A stretch of DNA of 37,274 nt from Bacteroidales bacterium. Its GTDB lineage: Bacteria > Bacteroidota > Bacteroidia > Bacteroidales > UBA4181. This document shows, piece after piece, positions 7,312-15,229 of this stretch (the first letter of the stretch is position 1; each line of letters opens with the position of its first letter). Both the position numbers and the translations under genes were made by a program. The stretch is from positions 1 to 37,274 of the forward strand of contig JAITTD010000068.1 in the NCBI GenBank assembly GCA_031287245.1. Reading direction: 5' to 3'. The notes under the pieces are model-generated. The model was not told where the DNA came from. It saw nothing but the letters and a program-made list of their open reading frames with translations, and did not search any database.

Positions 7312-7988
7312 TGCTTGTTTACCACGGCAGTTATACGGAAATCAGAGATATAGACCTTTCGATGACTTCGCCCCGCAAGGATTTTGGCAAAGGGTTTTAT
7401 GTCACAAAATTTCGCAAGCAAGCGGAAGAATGGGCAGAACGAATTGGCAAAAAACACGGTAGTAAAGGCGTAGTTACGGAATTTACCTTTTATGAAAATG
7501 CCTTTATTGACGGAGTTCACAAGGTCTTGCGTTTTGAAGGCTATACCGATGAATGGTTGGATTTTGTCGTTTCAAACAGACGGTTGGATTCGCCCGTTCC
7601 TGCGCACGACTATGACATTGTAGAAGGTCCGGTTGCCGATGATAAGATTTCAAGACACATCACAGCATATATAGATGGGGATATTTTGAAGGAAGACTTT
7701 TTCAAATCCCTCGTTCATCCTGCGCCTACGCATCAGATTTGTTTTTGCACATCCGATTCCTTGCTGATGATTAAACGTCAGGAAGGCATTGATATAAAAT
7801 ATGCCATTTCGAACATCGGCGAGCCGCTTGTAGAGCAACTGATGCTTGACCGGCAAATAGACGAAATAAAAGCCGCCGACCTGTTCTATACCTCGGCAAC
7901 CTTCACCCAACTGGCTGACACCGACACCAAACTCTACGAAAAAGACTGGCAGGAAATCTACCAAATGCTGAAAAAAGAGTTAGTTTAA
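7311..7988 (+). CDS. DUF3990 protein, candidate ADP-ribosyltransferase-fold toxin
   Basis: A 225-residue protein beginning MLVYHGSYTEI, followed near residue 25 by DFGKGFYVT and later CTSDSLLMIK. YHGS plus FGKGFYxT is the signature of DUF3990, a family that comparative work has placed in the ADP-ribosyltransferase fold; the early histidine and the FGKGFY tyrosine would form part of the NAD-binding site. Start at ATG 7311 overlaps the DUF3791 stop by one base; an upstream ATG at 7284 lies inside that gene and gives a poorer N-terminus. No signal peptide, so it should act in the cytoplasm. The pair looks like a toxin-antitoxin module. Target unknown. Confidence 0.7.
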   Translation: MLVYHGSYTEIRDIDLSMTSPRKDFGKGFYVTKFRKQAEEWAERIGKKHGSKGVVTEFTFYENAFIDGVHKVLRFEGYTDEWLDFVVSNRRLDSPVPAHDYDIVEGPVADDKISRHITAYIDGDILKEDFFKSLVHPAPTHQICFCTSDSLLMIKRQEGIDIKYAISNIGEPLVEQLMLDRQIDEIKAADLFYTSATFTQLADTDTKLYEKDWQEIYQMLKKELV

Positions 7989-7990
7989 AA

Positions 7991-8039
7991 ATTGACAGTT
8001 GACAATGAAAAATCTACCGTGGCTGCGATGCAGATAATT
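7991..8039. repeat. Direct repeat, right copy, bracketing the toxin-antitoxin island
   Basis: A 49-bp partner of 6612-6659, starting two bases after the DUF3990 stop. It contains TTGACAATGAAAAA and TACCGTGGCTGCGATGCAG. Confidence 0.75.
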
Positions 8040-8082
8040 TCTAAATTAAAAGTAATCATAAAATCATTCAAAATAATTAAAA

Positions 8083-8691
8083 TTAAAACTGACCGATAAA
8101 CCGGGTGATTAATCGCGGGTCTATCAGCAGCGGGAAGGCGAACCCCCAAAGGGCGCCGAGCAAATGGGCGTCGTGGTTGATATTGTCGGCGTTTTTGCGT
8201 GAAGCATACCACGAGTAAACCAAGTACAAGGGTCCGAAAATATAGGCTTTGATGGGTACAATGCCCATGAACAGCAGAGTATTATGCGGTTCGAAAAAGA
8301 TGCTGAAAAAGAGTACGGCAGATACGGCGCCCGAAGCGCCTACCGAACTGTACCACACGTCTTCCTTGTGTTTTTTCAGTGTGGTGAGCGACGACACGAT
8401 GAGCGCCATGATATAAAACGCCAAATACCACACGGATGGGTATTTTATCCAAGTCATGTCCGACATGGCTGAGAAATAGTATTCCACACTTCCGCCAAAG
8501 GAAAACAGCACCAACATATTGACTATCAAATGCACCCAGTCGGCATGAAGCAGCCCGTGCGTAATCAGCCGGTACCATTCCTTGCGGTGATACACCTGAT
8601 AGGGATTGAAAAGCAGTTTGCCAAATATGTCCCTTCGCGAAAAGGCGGCAATGGAAACAACGGCAGTGAGAACAACGATGAAAAGCGTCAT
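8083..8691 (-). CDS. Rhomboid-family intramembrane serine protease
   Basis: A 202-residue polytopic membrane protein with about six hydrophobic segments. The catalytic serine lies in VGASGAVSA (Ser120) and the catalytic histidine in HDAHLLGALWG (His176). HGLLHADWVHLIVNM (45-59) is the conserved loop and second-helix region. The family cleaves transmembrane substrates within the membrane; the substrate is unknown. It is the last gene of an ackA-recX-rhomboid run on the minus strand, 31 bases after recX. Length fits a minimal six-helix rhomboid without extra domains. Confidence 0.9.
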   Translation of the reverse strand: MTLFIVVLTAVVSIAAFSRRDIFGKLLFNPYQVYHRKEWYRLITHGLLHADWVHLIVNMLVLFSFGGSVEYYFSAMSDMTWIKYPSVWYLAFYIMALIVSSLTTLKKHKEDVWYSSVGASGAVSAVLFFSIFFEPHNTLLFMGIVPIKAYIFGPLYLVYSWYASRKNADNINHDAHLLGALWGFAFPLLIDPRLITRFIGQF

Positions 8692-8722
8692 ATCTTATTT
8701 ATTTTTATACATTAAATATATG

Positions 8723-9202
8723 TCATTTTTTACTTTCAACGGCATGTTGGATGATCGAGTGGATGATATTCGGCTCGAACCCGCGACCGGCGGCAAAACG
8801 ATACAGTTTTGCATAGACTTCTGCCGGTTGAGCGGCTTTGATGCTTTTGCGCTTTTTGGTCAATTCATCCTGCAAGCGTTGCTGGTATTGATGCTCGTCA
8901 ATATCGGCAAGGGTTTCCTTTATGATGTCCTTTTCTACGCCCTGCATCTGCAACATATAATTGATTTTGATGCGCCCCCATTTGGCAAATCGCAATTTGT
9001 CGTTCACGTAGGCTTCCGTATAACGGCGATTGTCGAGATACTGATTTTCTACCAAATAATCAATGACCGAAACTGCCTCTTCGGGCGGGCAACCCCACGA
9101 AAGGATTTTTTTTCTTATCTCGGAGGTGCAATATTCCTTGCGGGAACAGTAAATCATGGCTTTGTCCCGTATGGCTTTCAGTAAGGGTGCGTCATTCATC
9201 AT
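8723..9202 (-). CDS. recX: RecX-family regulatory protein
   Basis: A 159-residue protein of three-helix repeats typical of RecX: ALxxLxxREYCTSEIRKKI-type first repeat, YLVENQYLDNRRYTEAYVNDK (D-R-xF/Y-A pattern) in the second, and GxxKINYMLQMQGV in the third. RecX binds RecA filaments and modulates strand exchange. It starts two bases after the ackA stop, so it is probably co-transcribed; recA is not in this window. Two adjacent ATGs (9202 and 9199) are possible starts. Confidence 0.85.
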   Translation of the reverse strand: MMNDAPLLKAIRDKAMIYCSRKEYCTSEIRKKILSWGCPPEEAVSVIDYLVENQYLDNRRYTEAYVNDKLRFAKWGRIKINYMLQMQGVEKDIIKETLADIDEHQYQQRLQDELTKKRKSIKAAQPAEVYAKLYRFAAGRGFEPNIIHSIIQHAVESKK

Positions 9203-9204
9203 TT

Positions 9205-10404
9205 TTACTGTTTGCCGCCGACTATCAACGCGGTGTCCCGAGCAATCATCAGTTCTTCATTGGTGGGAATGATGATCGCAGTCACCTTTGAGCCATCTTT
9301 GCTGATAATTTTTTCCTGCCCGCGCACGCCGACATTCTTTGTCTCATCAAATTCCAAGCCGAGAAATTCAAAACCTTTGGCTATTTCGTAACGCGAACTG
9401 TCGGAGTTTTCGCCTATTCCGCCGGTAAATATCACCGTATCCACGCCGCCCATTGCTGCTGCGTAGGAACCTATGTATTTGCGCACACGGTAGTGCAGCA
9501 TATCCAATGCCAGTTGTGCACGCTGGTTGCCTTCTGCAGCGGCAGTTTCCAATTCACGCATATCCGACGACACGCCGCTGATGCCTAATAATCCGCTATG
9601 CTTGTTGATCAGAGAGTTGATGCCGGTGCGGTTGATGTCTTCGCGTTCCATCACGTATGTCATAATGCCCGGATCCAAGTCGCCGCAACGGGTGCCCATC
9701 ACCAAACCTTCCACAGGCGTTAAGCCCATAGAGGTATCCACCGTTTTGCCGTTGATGATGGCAGCCACCGAGGCGCCATTGCCCAAATGGCAGGTGATGA
9801 GTTTTTGCGTGCGCTGTTCGCCCAGAAGTTCCTTTGCCCGTTCCGACACATAGCGGTGGCTTGTGCCGTGAAACCCGTAACGGCGGATGGCGTATTTGGT
9901 GTAGAGCGAATAAGGCAAGGCATACATGAAAGCGTGCTCGGGCATAGTCTGATGAAAGGCAGTATCGAAGGCGCCCACCTGCGGAACGTCGGGCAGGATG
10001 CTTTTCATAGCATAGATGCCGCTCAAATTGGGCGGATTGTGAAGAGGCGCCAACTGGATACATTCCTCAATCTGCTTGACCACCTCATCGGTAATCAGAA
10101 CGCTCGACTTGAATTTCTCCCCCCCGTGCACCACACGGTGTCCCACAGCGTTGATTTCGCAGAAATCGCTGATACAGCCGTGTTCCCTACTGATAAGGAT
10201 GCCCAATATATACTCAATGCCGGCTTGGTGGTCCACCACTTCGCCTTCGAGTGTCACCTTTTTGCCATTTGACTCATGTTTGATAAACGATCCGTTCAGC
10301 CCGATTTTTTCAACCCCTCCTTTTGCCAGAACAACATGGCTGTCCATGTCAAAGAGTTGATATTTAATAGACGAACTTCCACAATTGATAACGATGATTT
10401 TCAT
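9205..10404 (-). CDS. ackA: Acetate kinase
   Basis: A 399-residue acetate kinase, interconverting acetyl phosphate plus ADP with acetate plus ATP, the last step of acetate fermentation. Motifs: IVINCGSSSIKYQLF at the N-terminus, FDTAFHQTMP (catalytic Asp), YGFHGTSH, CHLGNGAS, and TGGIGENS near the C-terminus. Start chosen at ATG 10404, which gives the family-standard MKIIVINCGSSS; an ATG three codons upstream (10413) would lie at the expected transcription start. The usual partner pta is not adjacent; recX and the rhomboid gene follow instead. Confidence 0.95.
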   Translation of the reverse strand: MKIIVINCGSSSIKYQLFDMDSHVVLAKGGVEKIGLNGSFIKHESNGKKVTLEGEVVDHQAGIEYILGILISREHGCISDFCEINAVGHRVVHGGEKFKSSVLITDEVVKQIEECIQLAPLHNPPNLSGIYAMKSILPDVPQVGAFDTAFHQTMPEHAFMYALPYSLYTKYAIRRYGFHGTSHRYVSERAKELLGEQRTQKLITCHLGNGASVAAIINGKTVDTSMGLTPVEGLVMGTRCGDLDPGIMTYVMEREDINRTGINSLINKHSGLLGISGVSSDMRELETAAAEGNQRAQLALDMLHYRVRKYIGSYAAAMGGVDTVIFTGGIGENSDSSRYEIAKGFEFLGLEFDETKNVGVRGQEKIISKDGSKVTAIIIPTNEELMIARDTALIVGGKQ

Positions 10405-10420
10405 GCTATTCATTTTGCTG

Positions 10421-10428
10421 CAAATGTA
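10421..10428 (-). promoter_or_regulatory. ackA -7 promoter box
   Basis: TACATTTG on the minus strand, a full TAnnTTTG match, 16 bases before the chosen ATG. No convincing -33 TTG. Confidence 0.55.
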
Positions 10429-10460
10429 GGAAAAAAATCTTATCTACCTTGTAAAAAAAC

Positions 10461-10511
10461 TTTTTTTATGTCACGCGCTTGGATATCTGAAAACTTTCAT
10501 CTACTTTTGTC
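10461..10511 (+). promoter_or_regulatory. Extended promoter element, copy 2
   Basis: Contains ATGTCACGCGCTTGG, TTG at 10479-10481, 20 bp, and the -7 box TACTTTTG at 10502-10509. It matches copies at 140-188 and 29380-29428 and drives the secreted protein starting at 10552. Confidence 0.7.
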
Positions 10512-10551
10512 ATTAATTTTTAAACCAAATAATAATTTAAATAATTGAGCT

Positions 10552-11148
10552 ATGAAAAAATTGAGTTTAATGGTGATTGGCGCAATGTTACTGACAGCGG
10601 GTGTTTATGCACAAAAGGTAACGCAAGGTTCGCTGAAATTTCTGAAAGGGGAAACGACACTGAATTTCGCCTTCGATTACAGCAACCTGAAAGTGAACGG
10701 GAAACCGGAACAGGCGTATATTGACGCCGAAGTTGCCGTGCGAAACGAAAAAGAAGCAGGCAGCGGGGATACCTGGAAAGAAGAGTGGGCAACATCGTAC
10801 AGGGAAGAATATTTTCAGACCAAAGTGATTGATTATTTCAACCAAACGATGGCAGGAACGATAGAAGGCGGAGTGAAAATCAAAGCCAATTATCAGGCAT
10901 TAGTCAAAACCACCCAGATAGTAACCGGTTATATGGCAGGACCTATTTCCAAGCCCGCTGTGGTGAACGTTGAAGTGATTTTCACAAAGATAGGTTCCGA
11001 CGAGGTGTTAGCCAAAGTGGTGGTTAAAAATGCCAAAACCAATACGTACAATATGGGAGCGCTTGCTACATTGCAAGACCGCATTGCCGGTGCTTATTCG
11101 TATGTCGGACAAAACATTGCAGTGGCTGTGAAAAAAGCGATCAAATAA
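10552..11148 (+). CDS. Secreted protein of unknown function
   Basis: A 198-residue protein with a clear signal peptide (MKKLSLMVIGAMLLTAGVYA|QK). The mature part begins KVTQGSLKFLKGETTLNF and is predicted alpha/beta with no cysteines and no lipobox, so it is probably periplasmic. I do not recognise a named family. It has its own extended promoter element and a strong terminator, so it is monocistronic. Repeated valine-lysine segments near the C-terminus (VVNVEVIFTKIG, EVLAKVVVKNAK) suggest a beta-strand-rich core. Confidence 0.75.
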   Translation: MKKLSLMVIGAMLLTAGVYAQKVTQGSLKFLKGETTLNFAFDYSNLKVNGKPEQAYIDAEVAVRNEKEAGSGDTWKEEWATSYREEYFQTKVIDYFNQTMAGTIEGGVKIKANYQALVKTTQIVTGYMAGPISKPAVVNVEVIFTKIGSDEVLAKVVVKNAKTNTYNMGALATLQDRIAGAYSYVGQNIAVAVKKAIK

Positions 11149-11165
11149 CGGATCGCTGATGAACT

Positions 11166-11208
11166 AAAAAACGGACAAACGAATAAAGAAATCGTTTGTC
11201 CGTTTTTT
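11166..11208 (+). terminator. Strong intrinsic terminator, probably bidirectional
   Basis: Perfect 17-bp inverted repeat: AAAAAACGGACAAACGA (11166-11182) and its complement (11192-11208), loop of nine bases, T run on the right and A run on the left. It lies between the secreted protein gene and the convergent acyl-CoA synthetase gene. Confidence 0.85.
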
Positions 11209-11222
11209 TGTACCATCACTTC

Positions 11223-12878
11223 TTATATCACCTCTATTCCCTGTTTTTTTAGCATATCCAGCGCTATATCCTTGAGTTTGAATTTTTGTATTTTGCCGCT
11301 GCCGGTCATTGGGAAGTCATCTACAAAGAAGACATATTTCGGAATTTTGTGTCGCGCAATCTGTCCGCGGCAAAAATCTTTGACAATCACGTCAGTAAGC
11401 GTTGCTCCGGGATGCGTGATGATGAAAGCGCCTACTTCCTCGCCGTATTTGGGCGATGCCACCGCCACCACCTGCACGTCTTTCACGCCTTCCAGATGAT
11501 AGAGATATTCTTCTATTTCGCGAGGATAAATGTTTTCGCCGCCGCGAATAATCATGTCCTTGATGCGCCCCGTTACCCGATAGTTGCCGTCTTTGTCGCG
11601 AATACCCAGGTCGCCTGAATGCAGGAAGCCGTTTTTATCGATTACTTCGGCGGTGGCTTGCGGATTGTTGTAATAACCTTTCATGACGTTGTACCCGCGA
11701 CTGCACAGTTCGCCCTGCACCTCGTCGGGCAACACATCGCCGGTTTCGGGGTCAATCACAGCCACTTCGGTAAACTCAAACTCGCGTCCTACTGTGGTGC
11801 AGCGCACTTCAAACGAGTCGTCCACGCGGGTTTGCGTCATTCCGGGCGATGTCTCCGTCAGTCCATACACGCTGGTTACGTTCAAGTACATTTTTTCGTT
11901 CACCCGTTTCATCAGTTCGACAGGACACAGCGCTCCTGCCATGATGCCGGTGCGAAGGCAGGTCAAGTCGAACATATCGAACATCGGATGGTTCAGTTCG
12001 GCGATAAACATAGTGGGAACGCCATACAGCGCCGTGCATCTCTCCCTGTGAACGGATGCCAGCACTGTCAAAGGGTCGAATTTTTCCACCATCACCTGCG
12101 TACAGCCGTGCGTGAGCACATTCATACTCGCCAGTACCACGCCAAAGCAGTGGAAGAGCGGCACGCACACACAAAGTTTGTCGGCGGCGGTAAATTTCAT
12201 GTGTTCGCCTGTCAAAAAGCCGTTGTTGGCGATATTGTGGTGAGTAAGCATCACTCCTTTGGGGAATCCTGTCGTACCCGAAGTGTATTGCATATTCACG
12301 ATGTCGTGACAGGTGATCTTGTTTTTGGCTTCCAGCAACACATCGTCGCTGATATTTTGCCCCAGCAGCAACAGTTCCGAGGTGTTGTACAGTCCGCGAT
12401 ATTTCTCCTGCCCGATATATACCACGTTTTTGAGGCGTGGAAATCGTTCGCTTTTGGCAAAACCGCGTTGCGACTCCCGCAGTTCGGGCATCATGGTATA
12501 TACCATGTCCACGTAATTGCCGTCGAACACGCCTTCGGTAATGCACAGGGTGTGAATATCAGAGTCCTGCATGAGGAACTCCAGTTCGTTTTGTTTGTAA
12601 CTCGTGTTGACAGTAACCGCCACAGCGCCCAACTTTGCACTTGCATAGAGAAAGGTAAGCCAGTCGGGCACATTGGTAGCCCAGATGCCCACGTGCGTGC
12701 CTTTTTCCACGCCGATAGACATCAGTCCCTTCGCCATGTCGTCCACACGCTGATTAAATTCTTTCCACGAAAACCGCAGGTCGCGGTCGGAATAAACGAG
12801 AAATTCCTTGTCGGGCGTAGTTTCTGCCCAATGTTCGAGCCACTGCCCGAGCGTACGGTCATATAATTGCAGTTCCAT
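11223..12878 (-). CDS. Fatty-acyl-CoA synthetase (AMP-binding, ANL superfamily)
   Basis: A 551-residue AMP-forming ligase that activates a fatty acid with ATP and CoA. The AMP-binding loop YTSGTTGFPKGV is at 199-209, the adenylate motif YGLTETSPG and the hinge HSGDLGIRDKDGNYRVTGR follow, then IIRGGENIYPREIEE and the C-terminal catalytic lysine in MTGSGKIQK. It most resembles medium/long-chain FadD-like acyl-CoA synthases of about 550 residues. It starts 16 bases after the XRE-cupin regulator and ends at the shared terminator, so the two form an operon. Chain-length specificity is not readable. Confidence 0.9.
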   Translation of the reverse strand: MELQLYDRTLGQWLEHWAETTPDKEFLVYSDRDLRFSWKEFNQRVDDMAKGLMSIGVEKGTHVGIWATNVPDWLTFLYASAKLGAVAVTVNTSYKQNELEFLMQDSDIHTLCITEGVFDGNYVDMVYTMMPELRESQRGFAKSERFPRLKNVVYIGQEKYRGLYNTSELLLLGQNISDDVLLEAKNKITCHDIVNMQYTSGTTGFPKGVMLTHHNIANNGFLTGEHMKFTAADKLCVCVPLFHCFGVVLASMNVLTHGCTQVMVEKFDPLTVLASVHRERCTALYGVPTMFIAELNHPMFDMFDLTCLRTGIMAGALCPVELMKRVNEKMYLNVTSVYGLTETSPGMTQTRVDDSFEVRCTTVGREFEFTEVAVIDPETGDVLPDEVQGELCSRGYNVMKGYYNNPQATAEVIDKNGFLHSGDLGIRDKDGNYRVTGRIKDMIIRGGENIYPREIEEYLYHLEGVKDVQVVAVASPKYGEEVGAFIITHPGATLTDVIVKDFCRGQIARHKIPKYVFFVDDFPMTGSGKIQKFKLKDIALDMLKKQGIEVI

Positions 12879-12894
12879 TCGGTATGATTATTAT

Positions 12895-13473
12895 TTAAAA
12901 AGGAGCATAAACCACGCCAAGTATTTTGGCAGCGCTGTTATTGGCGGCGTGCACGTTGTGCTGAATGATAGAGTCGTAATAGATGCTGTCGCCGGCTTGC
13001 AGCACGTAAGTGTCTTTTCCGTAATTGATTTCTATGCTTCCCTCCAGCACGTAGATGAACTCCTCGCCTTCGTGGGACGACAAATCATACTTCGCTTCTT
13101 TCGATGGGGTAATGTCAATGAAAAAAGGCTCCATGTGGCGGCTTGATTTGTCCTGCGACAGGGCAAAATACTCCATGTTCCCACGCGACACAGAATCGCC
13201 GGCAAAACGAATGCTGTTCTTTGTGCTGTTTTCCGTGCTGCGGGTAATCACAGGTCCCAATTCTGTTTGGTCGTCAAGGAAGGTACCCAATCGAACGCCC
13301 AGCACGCGGGCTATTTTGATGAGCGGCGACAGGGATGGGAAATCCTGCTTATTCTCAATACGCTCAATCTGTTCCTTGCTCAATCCAGAGCGTTCCGCCA
13401 CTTCGAGGGCGGACAAACTCTTTGATTCTCTGATTGCTTTTACTTTTTCGCCAATTTTTTTATTGCTATCCAT
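12895..13473 (-). CDS. XRE-family regulator with C-terminal cupin sensor
   Basis: From ATG 13473 the product is 192 residues: an N-terminal helix-turn-helix (VKAIRESKSLSALEVAERSGLS and QIERIENKQDFPSLSPL split across about 8-60) and a C-terminal cupin_2 barrel (SSHEGEEFIYVLEGS, GDSIYYDSIIQHNVHA). This is the MerR-unrelated XRE-cupin class that senses a small ligand and controls neighbouring metabolic genes. It precedes and is probably co-transcribed with the acyl-CoA synthetase, so an acyl or CoA-linked ligand is a reasonable inference. A longer start at 13497 lies between promoter and ATG and is less likely. Confidence 0.85.
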   Translation of the reverse strand: MDSNKKIGEKVKAIRESKSLSALEVAERSGLSKEQIERIENKQDFPSLSPLIKIARVLGVRLGTFLDDQTELGPVITRSTENSTKNSIRFAGDSVSRGNMEYFALSQDKSSRHMEPFFIDITPSKEAKYDLSSHEGEEFIYVLEGSIEINYGKDTYVLQAGDSIYYDSIIQHNVHAANNSAAKILGVVYAPF

Positions 13474-13501
13474 ACACAGATTTTTTTTAAGTAACAAGGC
13501 G

Positions 13502-13533
13502 CAAAATTAAATAAAAAATAAGTATTTCAAAAA
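13502..13533 (-). promoter_or_regulatory. Promoter of the regulator/acyl-CoA synthetase operon
   Basis: On the minus strand TTTTTG (13528-13533), 18 bp, then TAATTTTG (13502-13509), about 28 bases before the ATG at 13473. Confidence 0.55.
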
Positions 13534-13583
13534 TTTCGCGCCCTTTCCACAGGGTCAACGCATTAAAATTTGTAGGTATTGAT

Positions 13584-13623
13584 TCCTGCGATAACCCCTA
13601 CACCGGTGCAAATCGTCGCAGGA
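13584..13623. repeat. Inverted repeat after the AAA/DUF4143 gene
   Basis: TCCTGCGA (13584-13591) and TCGCAGGA (13616-13623) form a perfect 8-bp stem around a 24-base loop that itself contains CACCGGTG. It begins eight bases beyond the gene's stop codon, so it may be a 3' structure; there is no T run. Confidence 0.35.
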
Positions 13624-13631
13624 TTTGAAAA

Positions 13632-14927
13632 TCACGCTTCAATACAAAACGCAGCATAGAGTGGTACTGATTTTATCCCATTTTCAAAGCCGAAATTTTT
13701 CTTCGAGATGCGGATGCCATACGGGCATTTATATTTCTCCATGAACATACCAAAACTTTTGGAACGTATTCTAATTCCGTTTTTGACCTCAACAGGAATC
13801 ACGTCCACGCCTTTTTGGATGACAAAATCCACCTCGGCGGTATTGTCATTTTTCCAATAGAGCAAGGGTATCAGATTGGCAGCAAATGCTTGTGCTACAT
13901 AATTTTCGGCAATCGCTCCCATAAATTGATTGTTTGTTTCAAGGGGTGATAAAATCGCTTGCGTCCCCATTCCCGACCGCATGACAAGCATGCCGACATC
14001 AGACAGATAGAGTTTGAAATCGCTCAAATCAACATACACTTTAATCGGCATGGTTCCGTGTGCTGTTTTTTGGCATTTCAAAATAACGCCTGCGTATTTG
14101 AGCCAGTCGATGGATTCACCGAAAATAGTGGCGCTCCCTCCTTTTTGAACCACATTGTATTGGAATTTGTGATTCTCTTTTGCCAACTGCGCGGGAATCG
14201 ATTCATAGCAGGCGCGCACCTTGATGCTGGTAGCCGATTCGGCATATTTTGACATATCGGCGATATATTCATTCAATATCCTGTTTTGAATATCCGCAAC
14301 TGCCACAAAACTGTTGCTTGCCACAAATTCCTTCACGGCAGCAGGCATACCGCCGACAATCAGATAGTGATTGTAAAGGTCTATCACTGTTGAATGTATA
14401 TCCAAAGGTTCGTTCGTCTCGTAATGCGCTCGAATAGCATTGGCAAAATTTTCTCTCCCCATTGCCCATAAAAATTCCTCAAAATCCATTGGAAACAGAT
14501 TTATTTCATCGACTTTACCCACCGGAAATGAATATTTTTTGCGGTTGACAGCCACGCCAAGCAGCGAACCGGCAGCCACAACGTGATATTCGGGCGCTTG
14601 TTCGCAAAAATATTTCAATGAAGTCAAAGCGCTTTCGCACGCTTGAATTTCATCGAAAACAATGACGGTTTTACCCGGAATAATTCGCTGCAAATGAACA
14701 GATTCCAAGTATTGAATAATCGGCACAGGCGTGATGTTCTCCTCTAATTTCGCTGCTAAGGCTTTGTCGGTTTCCAAATTGACAATAATGTAATTGTCAA
14801 ACTCTTGCTTGCCGAACTCTCGCAAAATATAACTTTTACCTACCTGTCGGGCACCGTTGACAATCAAAGGCATTCTGCTTGACTGATTTTTCCATTTGAC
14901 TAAACCGTCATAAATTTTCCGTTTCAT
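13632..14927 (-). CDS. AAA ATPase with DUF4143 C-terminal domain
   Basis: A 431-residue protein of the AAA_14/DUF4143 type. Walker A GARQVGKS is at 25-32 and Walker B VIVFDEIQ at 88-95. The C-terminal domain carries AEVDFVI and IPVEVK, the PD-(D/E)XK-like motif of DUF4143. Such genes are widespread and often variable between strains; a physiological role has not been settled, though defence or mobile-element links are suspected. It is transcribed alone from a consensus promoter embedded in a large palindrome (14961-15003), which suggests tight or self-regulated expression. Confidence 0.9.
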   Translation of the reverse strand: MKRKIYDGLVKWKNQSSRMPLIVNGARQVGKSYILREFGKQEFDNYIIVNLETDKALAAKLEENITPVPIIQYLESVHLQRIIPGKTVIVFDEIQACESALTSLKYFCEQAPEYHVVAAGSLLGVAVNRKKYSFPVGKVDEINLFPMDFEEFLWAMGRENFANAIRAHYETNEPLDIHSTVIDLYNHYLIVGGMPAAVKEFVASNSFVAVADIQNRILNEYIADMSKYAESATSIKVRACYESIPAQLAKENHKFQYNVVQKGGSATIFGESIDWLKYAGVILKCQKTAHGTMPIKVYVDLSDFKLYLSDVGMLVMRSGMGTQAILSPLETNNQFMGAIAENYVAQAFAANLIPLLYWKNDNTAEVDFVIQKGVDVIPVEVKNGIRIRSKSFGMFMEKYKCPYGIRISKKNFGFENGIKSVPLYAAFCIEA

Positions 14928-14948
14928 TATGCGTCATAAAAATTTCTG

Positions 14949-14978
14949 CAAAGATACTTTTATCTATGGAAAAATCAA
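14949..14978 (-). promoter_or_regulatory. Consensus promoter of the AAA/DUF4143 gene
   Basis: On the minus strand TTG (14976-14978), 19 bp, TATCTTTG (14949-14956), 21 bases upstream of the ATG at 14927. The left arm of the palindrome 14961-15003 fills the spacer. Confidence 0.7.
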
Positions 14979-15003
14979 AATTTGATGTATTTTTCCATAG
15001 ATA
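14961..15003. promoter_or_regulatory. Candidate operator palindrome
   Basis: TATCTATGGAAAAAT (14961-14975) and its exact complement (14989-15003) around a 13-base A/T-rich centre. One arm lies between the -33 and -7 boxes and the centre covers the -33 TTG, so a bound protein would block RNA polymerase. Confidence 0.6.
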
Positions 15004-15065
15004 AAAATCTGAAACCTCATTTAATTTTTAATGTCTTTGCCCTGATTTTTAAGCGTTGCCCCTGA

Positions 15066-15226
15066 CATAACCACGTATAACTATGTATAACCACGTATAA
15101 CTATGTATAACAACCTATAACCACGTATAACCACGTATAACAACCTATAACAACCTATAACAACCTATAACAACCTATAACCATGTATAACCACCTATAA
15201 CCATGTATAACCACTTATAACCCTGT
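15066..15226. repeat. 10-bp TATAA minisatellite
   Basis: Fifteen full units of (CCACG, CTATG, CAACC, CCATG, CCACC or CCACT)+TATAA from 15071 to 15220, with partial units at each end. Every unit is exactly 10 bp; TATAA is invariant while the other five bases vary. It fills the gap between pepD and the palindrome upstream of the DUF4143 gene; no gene lies in 14928-15229. Confidence 0.9.
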
Positions 15227-15229
15227 ATT

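Noticed and set aside
6612..8039. Island as an insertion sequence or transposon
   Set aside because: The flanking repeats are direct, not inverted, and no transposase or integrase is encoded between them.
11619..12866. 415-codon open frame antisense to the acyl-CoA synthetase
   Set aside because: Antisense shadow of a gene with unmistakable ANL motifs; the product has no domain character and is His/Phe-rich. The same holds for long antisense frames at 20996-22003, 27943-29211, 31456-32634 and 25274-26281.
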